Made by a program: the position numbers and the translations under genes. Of a stretch of DNA of 64,000 bases, positions 25,430 to 33,613 are shown one piece after another. The notes below the pieces were generated by a model. It had not been told where the DNA came from. It ran no database searches and saw only the letters and a list, made by a program, of their open reading frames with translations. The stretch is from the NCBI RefSeq assembly GCF_029813785.1, contig NZ_JARVKY010000023.1, positions 62,001-126,000 of the forward strand, read 5' to 3'. The DNA comes from Streptomyces sp. DH41 (GTDB lineage: Bacteria; Actinomycetota; Actinomycetes; Streptomycetales; Streptomycetaceae). How positions within the stretch are numbered: position 1 is the stretch's first letter; each line of letters opens with the position of its first letter.

Positions 25430-27262
25430 GTGAGCGTGTCCGACCGGTCCCCCGCCCCCGAACTGCCCGACTTCGAGGACCGTACCGACTTCGAGGACGC
25501 CGACCGGGGACTGGTCGCACCACCCGCCGGGCCGGTAGTCACCGCCGACGACGGGCGGGTGGTATGGGACTTCGGGGCCACCGCGTTCCTGGACGGCGAC
25601 TGCCCCGGGACCGCGAATCCGAGCCTGTGGCGGCAGTCGCGGTTGTGCGCCCGCGCCGGACTGTACGAGGTGACCGACGGGGTCTACCAGGTGCGCGGTT
25701 TCGACCTGTCCAACATGACGCTGATCGAGGGCGAGCGCGGTGTCGTCGTGGTCGACCCGCTGGTCTCGGCCGAGTGCGCCCGCGAGGCACTGACCCTGTA
25801 CCGAGCGCACCGCGGCGACCGCCCGGTCACCGCGGTGCTCTTCACTCACTCGCACATCGACCACTTCGGCGGCACCCTCGGCGTCGTCGACGAGGGCGCG
25901 GACGTGCCGATCGTCGCGCCCCAGGGGCTGATGGAGCACGCGGTCGCGGAGAACGTGTACGCCGGTACGGCCATGCTGCGGCGCAGTGTCTACCACACCG
26001 GCAGCGACCTGCCCCCGGGCCCGGAGGGCCTCATCGGCGTGGGACTCGGCTTCACCGCCTCGCAGGGCATGCCGAGCCTGCTGCCGCCGACGCTGGAGAT
26101 CACCCGGACCGGGCAGGAGGAGCGGCTGGACGGGGTGCTGTTCCGGTTCCAGCTGACACCGGACACCGAGGCGCCCTCCGAGATGAACTTCCACCTCCCC
26201 GAGCGGCGTGCCCTGTGCATGGCGGAGAACGCCACCCACAACCTGCACAACATCCTGACCCTGCGCGGCGCCGTGGTCCGCGACGCACGGGTCTGGTCGC
26301 GCTACCTCACCGAGGCGATCCAGCTCTTCGGCGACGACTCCGACGTCCTGTTCGCCTCCCACCACTGGCCGACCTGGGGCACCGACCGCCTCCAACGGTT
26401 CCTGTCCGAGCAGCGCGACCTCTACGCCTACCTGCACGACCAGACCCTGCGGCTGACCAACCAGGGCCACACCGGCACCGAGATCGCCGAGATCATCCAG
26501 CTGCCGCCCGTTCTCGAGAAGTCCTGGCACGCGCGCGGCTACTACGGCTCGGTCAGCCACAACGTCAAGGCGATCTACCAGCGCTACATGGGCTGGTACG
26601 ACGGCCATCCGGCCTCGCTGTGGGAGCACCCGCCGACCGCGAGCGCCGAACGGTACGTCGAGTGCATGGGCGGCCTTGACGCCGTACTGGACAAGGCGCG
26701 CTCCTACGCCGACGACGGCGACCTGCGCTTCGCCGCCCAGCTCCTCAAGCACGCCACCTTCGCCGCCCCGGAGAGCACCGAGGCGAAGGAGCTGCTGGCG
26801 CGGGTCTTCGAGCGGCTCGGGCACGGCGCCGAGTGCGGGACGTGGCGCAACAACTACCTCACGGCCGCGCGGGAGCTGCGCGAGGGCGTGAAGCAGGTCC
26901 CGATCGCCGCCGGCAGCATGGCGTCCGCGCTCAGCGTGGACCAGGTCTTCGACTCCCTCGCCATCCGGGTCAACGGCCCCGAGGCGTGGGAGCACTCGGT
27001 GTCCACGCACTGGCACCTCACCGACCTCGGCGAACGCCACCAGGTGACCCTGCGCAACGGAGTCCTCGTCCACTACCGCACCGAGCGCGCCGACGGTAGC
27101 GCCGACCTGACGCTCTCGCTGACCAAACCGCGGCTGATGGGACTGCTGGCAGGCGGGACCGGCCTGGACGGCATCGAGCACCGCGGGGACCCGACCGCGC
27201 TCCGGACGCTGCTGTCGGTCCTGGACGAACCCGACCCCAACTTCCCCATCGTGACCCCGTGA
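25430..27262 (+). CDS. Alkyl sulfatase, SDS hydrolase family (SdsA/BDS1-like)
   Basis: 610 residues. The metallo-beta-lactamase zinc motif is THSHIDH (His140, His142, Asp144, His145). MAENATHNLHNI (about 265-276) and SHHWPTWG (about 310) are typical of alkyl sulfatases, and a C-terminal SCP2-like domain (about 490-610) is present. It would release sulfate from primary or secondary alkyl sulfate esters. No signal peptide is evident, so cytoplasmic. GTG start at 25430 after CAGGAGG; the longer frame upstream overlaps the preceding relic and is rejected. Confidence 0.88.
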   Translation: MSVSDRSPAPELPDFEDRTDFEDADRGLVAPPAGPVVTADDGRVVWDFGATAFLDGDCPGTANPSLWRQSRLCARAGLYEVTDGVYQVRGFDLSNMTLIEGERGVVVVDPLVSAECAREALTLYRAHRGDRPVTAVLFTHSHIDHFGGTLGVVDEGADVPIVAPQGLMEHAVAENVYAGTAMLRRSVYHTGSDLPPGPEGLIGVGLGFTASQGMPSLLPPTLEITRTGQEERLDGVLFRFQLTPDTEAPSEMNFHLPERRALCMAENATHNLHNILTLRGAVVRDARVWSRYLTEAIQLFGDDSDVLFASHHWPTWGTDRLQRFLSEQRDLYAYLHDQTLRLTNQGHTGTEIAEIIQLPPVLEKSWHARGYYGSVSHNVKAIYQRYMGWYDGHPASLWEHPPTASAERYVECMGGLDAVLDKARSYADDGDLRFAAQLLKHATFAAPESTEAKELLARVFERLGHGAECGTWRNNYLTAARELREGVKQVPIAAGSMASALSVDQVFDSLAIRVNGPEAWEHSVSTHWHLTDLGERHQVTLRNGVLVHYRTERADGSADLTLSLTKPRLMGLLAGGTGLDGIEHRGDPTALRTLLSVLDEPDPNFPIVTP

Positions 27263-27393
27263 CCCCGTGATCCCACGGTCCCGTGACCAGACCACCGAGT
27301 CGGGAGGCAGCCCATGGGTGACGCCGTCACGGCCTCCGGTCCGGCGACGTAGCGCTCCTCCGTCACCCGCCATCGATTCCGATCACACCCGGG

Positions 27394-27416
27394 AATATAC
27401 CCCCTAGGGGTATATT
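27394..27416. promoter_or_regulatory. CsoR-type operator (AATATACCCC-CTA-GGGGTATATT arms)
   Basis: Perfect 10-bp arms (27394-27403 and 27407-27416) around the spacer CTA. The core ATACCCCCTAGGGGTAT is the known form of binding sites of the copper repressor CsoR. It lies about 40-75 bp upstream of the DUF4396 gene. Confidence 0.72.
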
Positions 27417-27472
27417 GTTTCCGCTGTGGGGCCACGAGGGGCCTTGCGGGTCGTCGAATGGGGATGAGAGTC

Positions 27473-27976
27473 ATGGACCACAGCACGCACCACTCCGGTA
27501 CCGCACACCACCACGCCTCCCCTGCGGGCGGCCACGGCCACGGCACGACCTGGGCGACGGCGATGAAGGCGACCCTGCACTGCCTCACGGGGTGTGCCAT
27601 CGGTGAGATCCTCGGCATGGTCATCGGCACCGCGCTGATGTGGGGCAACGTGCCGACGATGGCGCTGGCCATCACCCTGGCCTTCGTCTTCGGCTACTCC
27701 TTCACCCTCTTCGCGGTGGTGCGCGCCGGAGTGTCCCTGAAGGCGGCGATCAAGGTCGCGCTGGCCGCCGACACCGTCTCCATCGCGGTGATGGAACTGG
27801 TCGACAACGGCATCATCGCGCTGACACCGGGCGCGATGGACGCGCACCTGTCGGACGGACTGTTCTGGTACGCGCTGCTCGGCGGGTTCGCCGTGGCCTT
27901 CGTGATCACCACGCCGGTCAACAAGTGGATGATCGGCCGCGGCAAGGGCCACGCCGTCGTCCACGCCTATCACTGA
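27473..27976 (+). CDS. DUF4396 membrane protein with His-rich N-terminus
   Basis: 167 residues from ATG 27473 (27464 and 27458 are alternatives). Residues 1-24 are His-rich (HSTHHS, HHH, HGHG), a likely metal-binding tail. Then LHCLTGCAIGEILGM (about 35-49) carries the conserved Cys/Glu motif of DUF4396, and four membrane helices follow, ending near residue 155. A CsoR-type palindrome upstream suggests copper induction; a role in copper handling is inference from tail plus operator. No csoR or copper ATPase is in this window. Confidence 0.82.
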   Translation: MDHSTHHSGTAHHHASPAGGHGHGTTWATAMKATLHCLTGCAIGEILGMVIGTALMWGNVPTMALAITLAFVFGYSFTLFAVVRAGVSLKAAIKVALAADTVSIAVMELVDNGIIALTPGAMDAHLSDGLFWYALLGGFAVAFVITTPVNKWMIGRGKGHAVVHAYH

Positions 27977-28040
27977 GCGCCACGCGGCTGAGCGACACCG
28001 TCCGGCACGGGTTGTTGCCGTGTCTGCCCGGACGCGCGCC

Positions 28041-28294
28041 TCAACCGGTGCCCCGCACCGCCGCGGGACACCGGTCGTAGAGGTCTGCCAGGTCGAGCCG
28101 TCCGTCGTGTCCGACGTACAGCTCGGTCGCCGTGTCGGCGCAGGCGAGGACCGTCGCGATGGTCGCCTTGGCACGCGGGTCGGGGGCCGGGCCGGGGGCG
28201 GCTTCCAGCCGCGCCTGGACGACCGGGACGAGTGCGGCCTGCCGCCGCCGGAAGCGAGCCCTGGGCGGCCGGTCCCCTCATTTGCCTCTGACAT
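28041..28294 (-). pseudogene. TetR-family regulator relic, internally deleted
   Basis: The reverse strand starts with ATG at 28294 (MSEANEGTGRP). After a change of frame it then encodes RARFRRRQAALVPVVQARLE and KATIATVLACADTATELYVG up to TGA at 28041, which resembles the C-terminal dimer domain of a TetR regulator. The helix-turn-helix is missing: about 80 codons remain of an expected 190. It is divergent from the OYE gene with an operator between, the usual arrangement for this pair. The TetR call rests on the tail and context only. Confidence 0.5.
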
Positions 28295-28303
28295 CAGTGT
28301 CAG
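28288..28303. promoter_or_regulatory. Palindromic operator between TetR relic and OYE gene
   Basis: CTGACA-TCAG-TGTCAG: 6-bp perfect arms around 4 bases, overlapping the start codon of the relic. Probably the site once used by the now-broken regulator. Confidence 0.55.
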
Positions 28304-28309
28304 GTTTTA

Positions 28310-28350
28310 GCGTACGCATGCGCTTCGGCAGCCGGAGCGCACGCGTACGC
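28310..28350. repeat. 14-bp inverted repeat in the OYE leader
   Basis: GCGTACGCATGCGC (28310-28323) pairs with 28337-28350 at 13 of 14 positions, loop 13 bases, directly before the GAGGAG ribosome site of the gene at 28364. It could be a second operator or an RNA hairpin. Confidence 0.6.
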
Positions 28351-28363
28351 GAGGAGAACCGAC

Positions 28364-29440
28364 ATGCCGTCCCTGTTCAGCAGCTACCGTCTCGGCGAGC
28401 TCACGTTGCCCAACCGGACCGTCATGGCCCCCATGAGCCGCGTCCGGGCCGCCGCCGGCGGTCTGGCCACCCCCTCCATGGCCACCTACTACGCGCAGCG
28501 CGCCACGGCCGGACTGATCGTCACGGAAGGCGTCCAGCCCAGCCGCGTCGGACAGTCCAACCCGGGCACACCCGGCCTGCACACCGACGAGCAGACGGAC
28601 TCCTGGCGGCAGGTGACCGACGCGGTCCACACCAACGGCGGACGCGTGTTCGCCCAGATCATGCACGGCGGCCGGGTCTCGCACCACGAGACCACCGGCC
28701 TCCAGCCGGTCGGCCCCTCGGCCGTGACCGGCGAGGGCAACGTGTTCACCCCGAGCGGCCCGCAGCCGATGCCCGTGCCGCGGGCCCTGGGGACCGACGA
28801 GATCCCCGAGCACATCCGGTCCTACGCCGACGCCGCCCGCCGTGCCGTCGACGCGGGCTTCGACGGGGTCGAACTGCACGGCGCCAACGGCTACCTGATC
28901 TCCCAGTTCCTGTCGTCCAACGCCAACCTGCGCGACGACCGCTACGGCGGCTCGATCACCAACCGGATCCGTTTCGCCGTCGAGGCGGTCGCCGCGACCG
29001 TCGAGTCCGTGGGCGCGGCCCGTACCGGCATCCGTCTGTCGCCCGGCGGCGGCATCTGGGGGGTGACCGAGGACGACGCGGCCGAGCTGAACACCGCTCT
29101 GCTGACCGAACTGGCCCGCCTCGACCTCGCATACGTACACCTGGAGGCCACCACCGACGAGGACGTACTCCTGCGACTGCGCGAGGCCTGGCCCGGCACC
29201 CTGATCGTCAACCCCACCGTGCCCGGCGGCCCGAAGCAGACCGGGCGGACGGAAGCCGACCACTGGCTGAACCTGGGCGCCGACCTGATCGCCTTCGGCC
29301 GCGGCTTCCTCGCCAACCCCGACCTGGTCGAACGCCTGCGCTCCAGCCTTCCCCTCGCCCCCGCCGACGAGAACACCTTCTACCAGGGCGGCGACGCCGG
29401 ATACCTCACCTACCCGGCCTACCAGCACACCGCCGCCTGA
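28364..29440 (+). CDS. Old yellow enzyme, alkene reductase / NADH:flavin oxidoreductase
   Basis: 358 residues, FMN-dependent TIM barrel. Family stretches: LPNRTVMAPMSRVRA (about 15-29), FAQIMHGGRVSHHE (about 96-109), the catalytic ELHGANGYLISQFLSS (about 170-185, HxxN pair), and DLIAFGRGFLANPDLVERL near the C-terminus (phosphate-binding). Reduces activated C=C bonds of enones, nitro compounds or N-ethylmaleimide using NAD(P)H. A divergent TetR relic suggests it was once inducible and may now be deregulated. Confidence 0.93.
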   Translation: MPSLFSSYRLGELTLPNRTVMAPMSRVRAAAGGLATPSMATYYAQRATAGLIVTEGVQPSRVGQSNPGTPGLHTDEQTDSWRQVTDAVHTNGGRVFAQIMHGGRVSHHETTGLQPVGPSAVTGEGNVFTPSGPQPMPVPRALGTDEIPEHIRSYADAARRAVDAGFDGVELHGANGYLISQFLSSNANLRDDRYGGSITNRIRFAVEAVAATVESVGAARTGIRLSPGGGIWGVTEDDAAELNTALLTELARLDLAYVHLEATTDEDVLLRLREAWPGTLIVNPTVPGGPKQTGRTEADHWLNLGADLIAFGRGFLANPDLVERLRSSLPLAPADENTFYQGGDAGYLTYPAYQHTAA

Positions 29441-29512
29441 CCGTCTCACAGCGGGAACCACGACTCCCGGCCGGTGTTCCAACCCGCCTCGTGCGGACGC
29501 AAGATGGGGCGC

Positions 29513-30088
29513 ATGACTCTGGCCACTCCCGTACTGCGGACCGATCGCCTGCGACTGCGACCCTTCACCGACGCCGACGCGGACCCGCTCTTCGCGCTCC
29601 ACAGCAGTACCCACGTGATGCGCTACTGGGATTCCCCACCGTGGAAGGAGCGGGCCCGCGCCGAGCGCTTCCTCGCGACATGCCGGAAGATGTCGGAGGA
29701 AGGCACCGGGGCGCGGGTGGCCGTCGACCGTGCTTCCGACGGTGCCTTCGTCGGCTGGTGCGGTCTGACCGAATGGAACCCGGTCTACCGCAGCGCGTCG
29801 TTGGGCTACTGCCTCGACGAGGCGATGTGGGGCCACGGCTACGCGACGGAGGCCGCGCACGCCCTGCTGCGGTGGGCGTTCGACACACTGGACCTGAACC
29901 GGGTTCAGGCCGAGGCCGATACGCGCAACGCGGCGTCCGGCCGGGTTCTGGAGAAGATCGGGTTCATGCGTGAAGGGACGTTGCGGGAGGACTGCGTCGT
30001 GAACGGCGAGACGTCCGACTCCTGGGTGTTCGGATTGATCCGGCGAGAGTGGCGGCCGTCGACCACGACCCGGGCGACGGCCGGTTGA
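29513..30088 (+). CDS. GNAT N-acetyltransferase (RimJ/RimL type)
   Basis: 191 residues (or 194 from ATG 29504). TDRLRLRPFTDADAD at the N-terminus, SLGYCLDEAMWGHGYATEAA (acetyl-CoA binding region, about 99-118) and NAASGRVLEKIGFMREG (about 140-156) are characteristic of the RimJ/RimL branch that acetylates ribosomal proteins or small amines. Substrate unknown. 72 bp after the OYE gene, same strand. Confidence 0.9.
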   Translation: MTLATPVLRTDRLRLRPFTDADADPLFALHSSTHVMRYWDSPPWKERARAERFLATCRKMSEEGTGARVAVDRASDGAFVGWCGLTEWNPVYRSASLGYCLDEAMWGHGYATEAAHALLRWAFDTLDLNRVQAEADTRNAASGRVLEKIGFMREGTLREDCVVNGETSDSWVFGLIRREWRPSTTTRATAG

Positions 30089-30158
30089 ACGTCGTTCGGC
30101 TCCTGCCGGGCGGCCCCTGCCGTGGCCTTCGTGGTGAGGTCGCGGCAGGGGCCGGTCG

Positions 30159-30614
30159 TCAGACTTCGTACAGGTTGACCGTGACGGAACCGTCGTCGCC
30201 CCGGACGGTGTAGCTGCCCGGGCCGTCGACCGACACGCAGCCGGCGGCGAGGACGTCGTCGTCGTTGATGCCGGTGTCGTCCTCGCCCACGAAGGCACAC
30301 ACCTCGGTGACGAGGTGGTCGGCGTACCTCAGCTCATAGGGGCCGGAGTCCGGGTAGCGCGGGAGCGTGGGCGTGTTGTCGTCGACGTCCGGGTGCTCCC
30401 AGAGTGCGGTCTGCTGGCCCCAGGGCGCCTGGAGGAAGACCCGTCCGTAGGGCTCGGGCAGGTCGTTGTCGTCGCGCTCCTGGGGGTTGGAGAAGTCGAT
30501 CGAGTACAGGACGGGCCCGGGCGCCGCCGCCTGCGCCGAGGTGACGGCCCCGCCGAGCAGCAGAACAGCGCTCGCGGCAACGGCCGCCGGCCGCCCCATG
30601 GACGTGAAACGCAT
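30159..30614 (-). CDS. Secreted hypothetical protein
   Basis: 151 residues. A Sec signal peptide with hydrophobic core AVAASAVLLLGGAV and cleavage after AQA (about residue 29). The mature protein is small, acidic and beta-rich with two Cys (CAFVGEDD and AAGCVSVDG) that could form a disulfide. No enzyme motif. Function unknown. Confidence 0.8.
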   Translation of the reverse strand: MRFTSMGRPAAVAASAVLLLGGAVTSAQAAAPGPVLYSIDFSNPQERDDNDLPEPYGRVFLQAPWGQQTALWEHPDVDDNTPTLPRYPDSGPYELRYADHLVTEVCAFVGEDDTGINDDDVLAAGCVSVDGPGSYTVRGDDGSVTVNLYEV

Positions 30615-30844
30615 ACCTCTCCCCTTTCACACCGGGTAGCCGTACGACTACCCAGGGAGAAGATAGGGGGGCGGTGGCCTCCGATCGCCGGGGCCGACGG
30701 CCAAACCACTCGGGGAACTGACGCCGATGCTCGCCCCGCACGCCGCATGCTCCCGCGTGCGACCGAACATCCGGTGGACCGCACAGGGATGTCGCTCCTC
30801 CGTGTGGGTCAGGGCGCGACCGCGCGGCTGAGCGTCCTCGGACC

Positions 30845-31828
30845 CTACGACGTCCCGGTCGTGCCCGCGGCGTCGGCGCAGCGCGCGGCGAGTTCCGCGA
30901 AGGCGCTGGTCAGCTCTGGCGGGCCGACGACCTCGATGCGGGTGTCGAAGCGGCAGACGGCGGCGGCGAGACCGGTCCACGACCAGGAGCCGAGCGTCAG
31001 GCGGCAGCGGTCCGGGCCGAGTTCTTCGACGACTCCGTCCCGCGCGAAGGGCGCCACGCTCCGCGCGGGGAGGCCGAGGACGACCTCTCCACGGCAGGGC
31101 CAGTCGGCGGTGGAGCCGTCGGTGCCCCGGAAGCGGCCCGTGACGAACGCGGCCACGTCGTCGCCGGGGAGGTCGCGCGGGGTGAAGCGCGGGCCGGTGG
31201 GGATGCGGGGACGTACGCGGTCGACGCGGAAGGTGCGCCAGTCGTCACGGTCCAGGTCCCAGGCGATCAGGTACCAGTGGCCGCGCCAGGTGACGAGGCG
31301 GTGCGGCTGCGTGCGGCGGGGCCGCTCGTCCGGGCCGGCACAGTCGCTCCCGTAGTCGAAGCGCAGTTCCTCACGGGCGTGGACGACGCGGCTCAGCTCC
31401 ATGAGGAGCCGCGTGCCGGCCGGGGACACGTCGCCGGTCCCGGGTGACGGGACGGCGGTGACCCGCAGCATGTCGATCCGCCGGCGCAGGCGGGGCGGCA
31501 TGACCTGGCGGACGGTGGCCAGGGCCCGTGCGGCGTCCTCGCCGATCGCGGTGCCGGTGACCGCGGACTGCAGGGCCAGGGCCAGGGCGACGGCCTGACC
31601 GTCGTCGAACAGCAGCGGGGGCAACTGCGAGCCGGCGTCCAGGCGGTAGCCCCCGGCGGGGCCCTTGAAGGCACGGATCGGGTAGCCGAGTTCCCGCAGG
31701 CGGTCGATGTCGCGGCGCACGGTGCGCGGGGTGATGCCGAGCCGCTCGGCGAGGTCGTCACCGGACCAGTCGCGGTGCGTCTGAAGCAGTGAGAGCAGTG
31801 ACAGCAACCGCGAGGACGTCTTCCGCAT
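30845..31828 (-). CDS. WYL-domain transcriptional regulator (YafY-type)
   Basis: 327 residues. N-terminal HTH_11 winged helix (LLSLLQTHRDWSGDDLAERL, then TPRTVRRDIDRLRELGYPI, about 8-50). The WYL domain follows (about 140-220, with HWYLIAWDLDRDDWRTFRVD) and a WCX-type C-terminal extension. Regulators of this type sense ligands through WYL. It is divergent from a VOC-family gene with a palindrome between them, the common YafY/PhnB arrangement. Start at MRKTSS. Confidence 0.9.
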   Translation of the reverse strand: MRKTSSRLLSLLSLLQTHRDWSGDDLAERLGITPRTVRRDIDRLRELGYPIRAFKGPAGGYRLDAGSQLPPLLFDDGQAVALALALQSAVTGTAIGEDAARALATVRQVMPPRLRRRIDMLRVTAVPSPGTGDVSPAGTRLLMELSRVVHAREELRFDYGSDCAGPDERPRRTQPHRLVTWRGHWYLIAWDLDRDDWRTFRVDRVRPRIPTGPRFTPRDLPGDDVAAFVTGRFRGTDGSTADWPCRGEVVLGLPARSVAPFARDGVVEELGPDRCRLTLGSWSWTGLAAAVCRFDTRIEVVGPPELTSAFAELAARCADAAGTTGTS

Positions 31829-31852
31829 GCCCCCCAGTGTGCCCGCGGTACA

Positions 31853-31867
31853 GGACACAACCTGTCC
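31853..31867. promoter_or_regulatory. Palindrome GGACA-N5-TGTCC between WYL and VOC genes
   Basis: The site lies 25 bp before the WYL-regulator start and 74 bp before the VOC gene; likely bound by the WYL protein for auto- and divergent control. Extended by ACAGG/CCTGT overlap. Confidence 0.6.
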
Positions 31868-31940
31868 GCTACCCCTGGGACGGTGGGTTCCACGAGCCGC
31901 CGGAGATCAGGCGAGCCGCCGGAGAAACAAGGAGACGACC

Positions 31941-32363
31941 ATGTCCGTCACGACCACCACCCACCTGAACTTCCGGGGCGACGCACGGGCGGCGCTGGAC
32001 CACTACCAGTCCGTCTTCGGCGGGCGCGTCACCGCCGTCACCTACAAGGACGCGGGCGGCACGCGGAACGAGAACGAGGCGGACTGGGTGGTGTGGGGCG
32101 AGGTCGCGGGCGCCGACGGCTTCCACGTCATGGCGTACGACGTGCCCTCCCACCTGCCCTGGGAGCAGGGCGACAGCTCGTTCTTCGTCTCCGTGCGCGG
32201 TGACGACCCCGAGGAGATCGGTGCCCTCTGGCAGAAGCTGGCGGAGGGATCGACGGTGGTGCAGCCTCTGGCACCGTCGCAGTGGGCCCCGCTGTACGGC
32301 ATGCTCACCGACCGCTTCGGCGTGACCTGGGTCCTGGACGTGACGGCCCCGTACAACGGCTGA
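31941..32363 (+). CDS. VOC/PhnB-like glyoxalase superfamily protein
   Basis: 140 residues, two beta-alpha-beta-beta-beta modules. LNFRGDARAALDHYQSVFGG (about 9-28) and APLYGMLTDRFGVTWVLDV (about 116-134) match the 3-demethylubiquinone-9 methyltransferase-like (PhnB) subgroup, which usually lacks a full metal site. Enzymatic role unknown. AAGGAG precedes the ATG. Divergent from and probably controlled by the WYL regulator. Confidence 0.88.
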   Translation: MSVTTTTHLNFRGDARAALDHYQSVFGGRVTAVTYKDAGGTRNENEADWVVWGEVAGADGFHVMAYDVPSHLPWEQGDSSFFVSVRGDDPEEIGALWQKLAEGSTVVQPLAPSQWAPLYGMLTDRFGVTWVLDVTAPYNG

Positions 32364-32493
32364 TCCCCTCCCCGACCCGCCGGAACCGACCGACCGACCG
32401 AGCGGCCCGAGCGGCCGGCCGAGCAGCCCCAGCGGCCCGCCCGGCCGCCCGGCCCGACCCACCCGACCCGTCCGACCCACCCGGCAGGGGGCC

Positions 32494-33603
32494 ATGACCG
32501 TCCTCAGCGCGCGCGCTCTCAACCGCGCCACCCTCGCCCGCCAGTACCTGCTCGAACGCACCGGCACCCCGGTTCGGGAGGCGGTGGCACACCTGGGCGG
32601 CCTGCAGGCCCAGGAACCGCAGGAACCCTTCACCGGACTGTGGTCGAGACTGCACGCCTTCACACCCGACCGGCTCGACCGGGCACTGACGGACCGGCAC
32701 GTCGTGCGCACCCACCTGATGCGCCGCACCGTCCACCTGGTCACCGGCGACGACGCACTGGCCTGGCGGTCCCGTCACGACACCATGCTGCGCCAACGCG
32801 TGCTGGCCACCTACCGACGCGAACTCGCCGGCATCGACCCCGGCGAACTCGCCGCGGCCGGCCGGGCGGTCATGGCCGACCACCGGCCCCGCACGATGAC
32901 CGAGCTGGTCCGTGAGGTCCAGGACCGCTGGCCCGGCCCACCGCGCCGCGCCCTGGGCGAACTCCTCGTCGCCGCCCTCGTCCCGATGGTCCAGCTTCCC
33001 CCGCGCGGGCTGTGGCAGACGACGGCAGGCGTACGGAACCTCCCCCTGGCCACCTGGCTCGCACGCGATCCCGACCCGCTGCCCGACGACGCCGACGACC
33101 CGGTCGGACAGCGACTCGTGCGCCGTTATCTCGCCGCCTACGGGCCCGCCGCCACAGCGGACATCCGCGCCTGGAGCGGTCTGGCCGGTCTGCCCGCCGC
33201 GGTCAAGGCCCTCCGGGACGAGCTGGTCGTCTTCCGCGACGAACGCGGGCGGACACTGCTCGACCTGCCCGACGCGCCACGCCCGTCCCCGGACACGCCC
33301 GCCCCCGTCCGGTTCCTCCCGGCCTTCGACAACGCGATCCTCGGCTACCACGACCGCGGCCGTGTCATCGACGACGCCCACCTCGGCCTGTCCGTCGCGG
33401 GCCTGCGCGCCGTACTCGTCGACGGACGCGTCGCCGCCACCTGGACCACGTACGAACGACGACTCAGCGTCACGCCCTTGCGCCCGCTGTCCTCCCGGGA
33501 GCGGGAGGACGTCGTGGAAGAGGCCCGTAACCTGGCCACCTTCCTGGACCAGGGCATCGACGAGGTGGAGACAACGGCAGGGCAGGAGATCGAGGGAAGG
33601 TAG
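32494..33603 (+). CDS. Winged-helix DNA glycosylase-like protein (AlkZ/YcaQ superfamily)
   Basis: 369 residues, HTH_42 (DUF1006) family. The N-terminal LARQYLL and GLQAQEP carry the QxQ motif (Gln38, Gln40) known to be catalytic in AlkZ-type DNA glycosylases acting on crosslinks and bulky adducts. Winged-helix modules fill the middle, and LPAFDNAILGYHDRGRVID (about 271-289) is the conserved C-terminal beta-barrel segment. Whether it unhooks crosslinks like E. coli YcaQ cannot be decided. It converges on the giant ATPase gene. The leader (32364-32493) is a run of gacc/cggcc simple repeats. Confidence 0.85.
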   Translation: MTVLSARALNRATLARQYLLERTGTPVREAVAHLGGLQAQEPQEPFTGLWSRLHAFTPDRLDRALTDRHVVRTHLMRRTVHLVTGDDALAWRSRHDTMLRQRVLATYRRELAGIDPGELAAAGRAVMADHRPRTMTELVREVQDRWPGPPRRALGELLVAALVPMVQLPPRGLWQTTAGVRNLPLATWLARDPDPLPDDADDPVGQRLVRRYLAAYGPAATADIRAWSGLAGLPAAVKALRDELVVFRDERGRTLLDLPDAPRPSPDTPAPVRFLPAFDNAILGYHDRGRVIDDAHLGLSVAGLRAVLVDGRVAATWTTYERRLSVTPLRPLSSREREDVVEEARNLATFLDQGIDEVETTAGQEIEGR

Positions 33604-33613
33604 GAGGGCGAGG

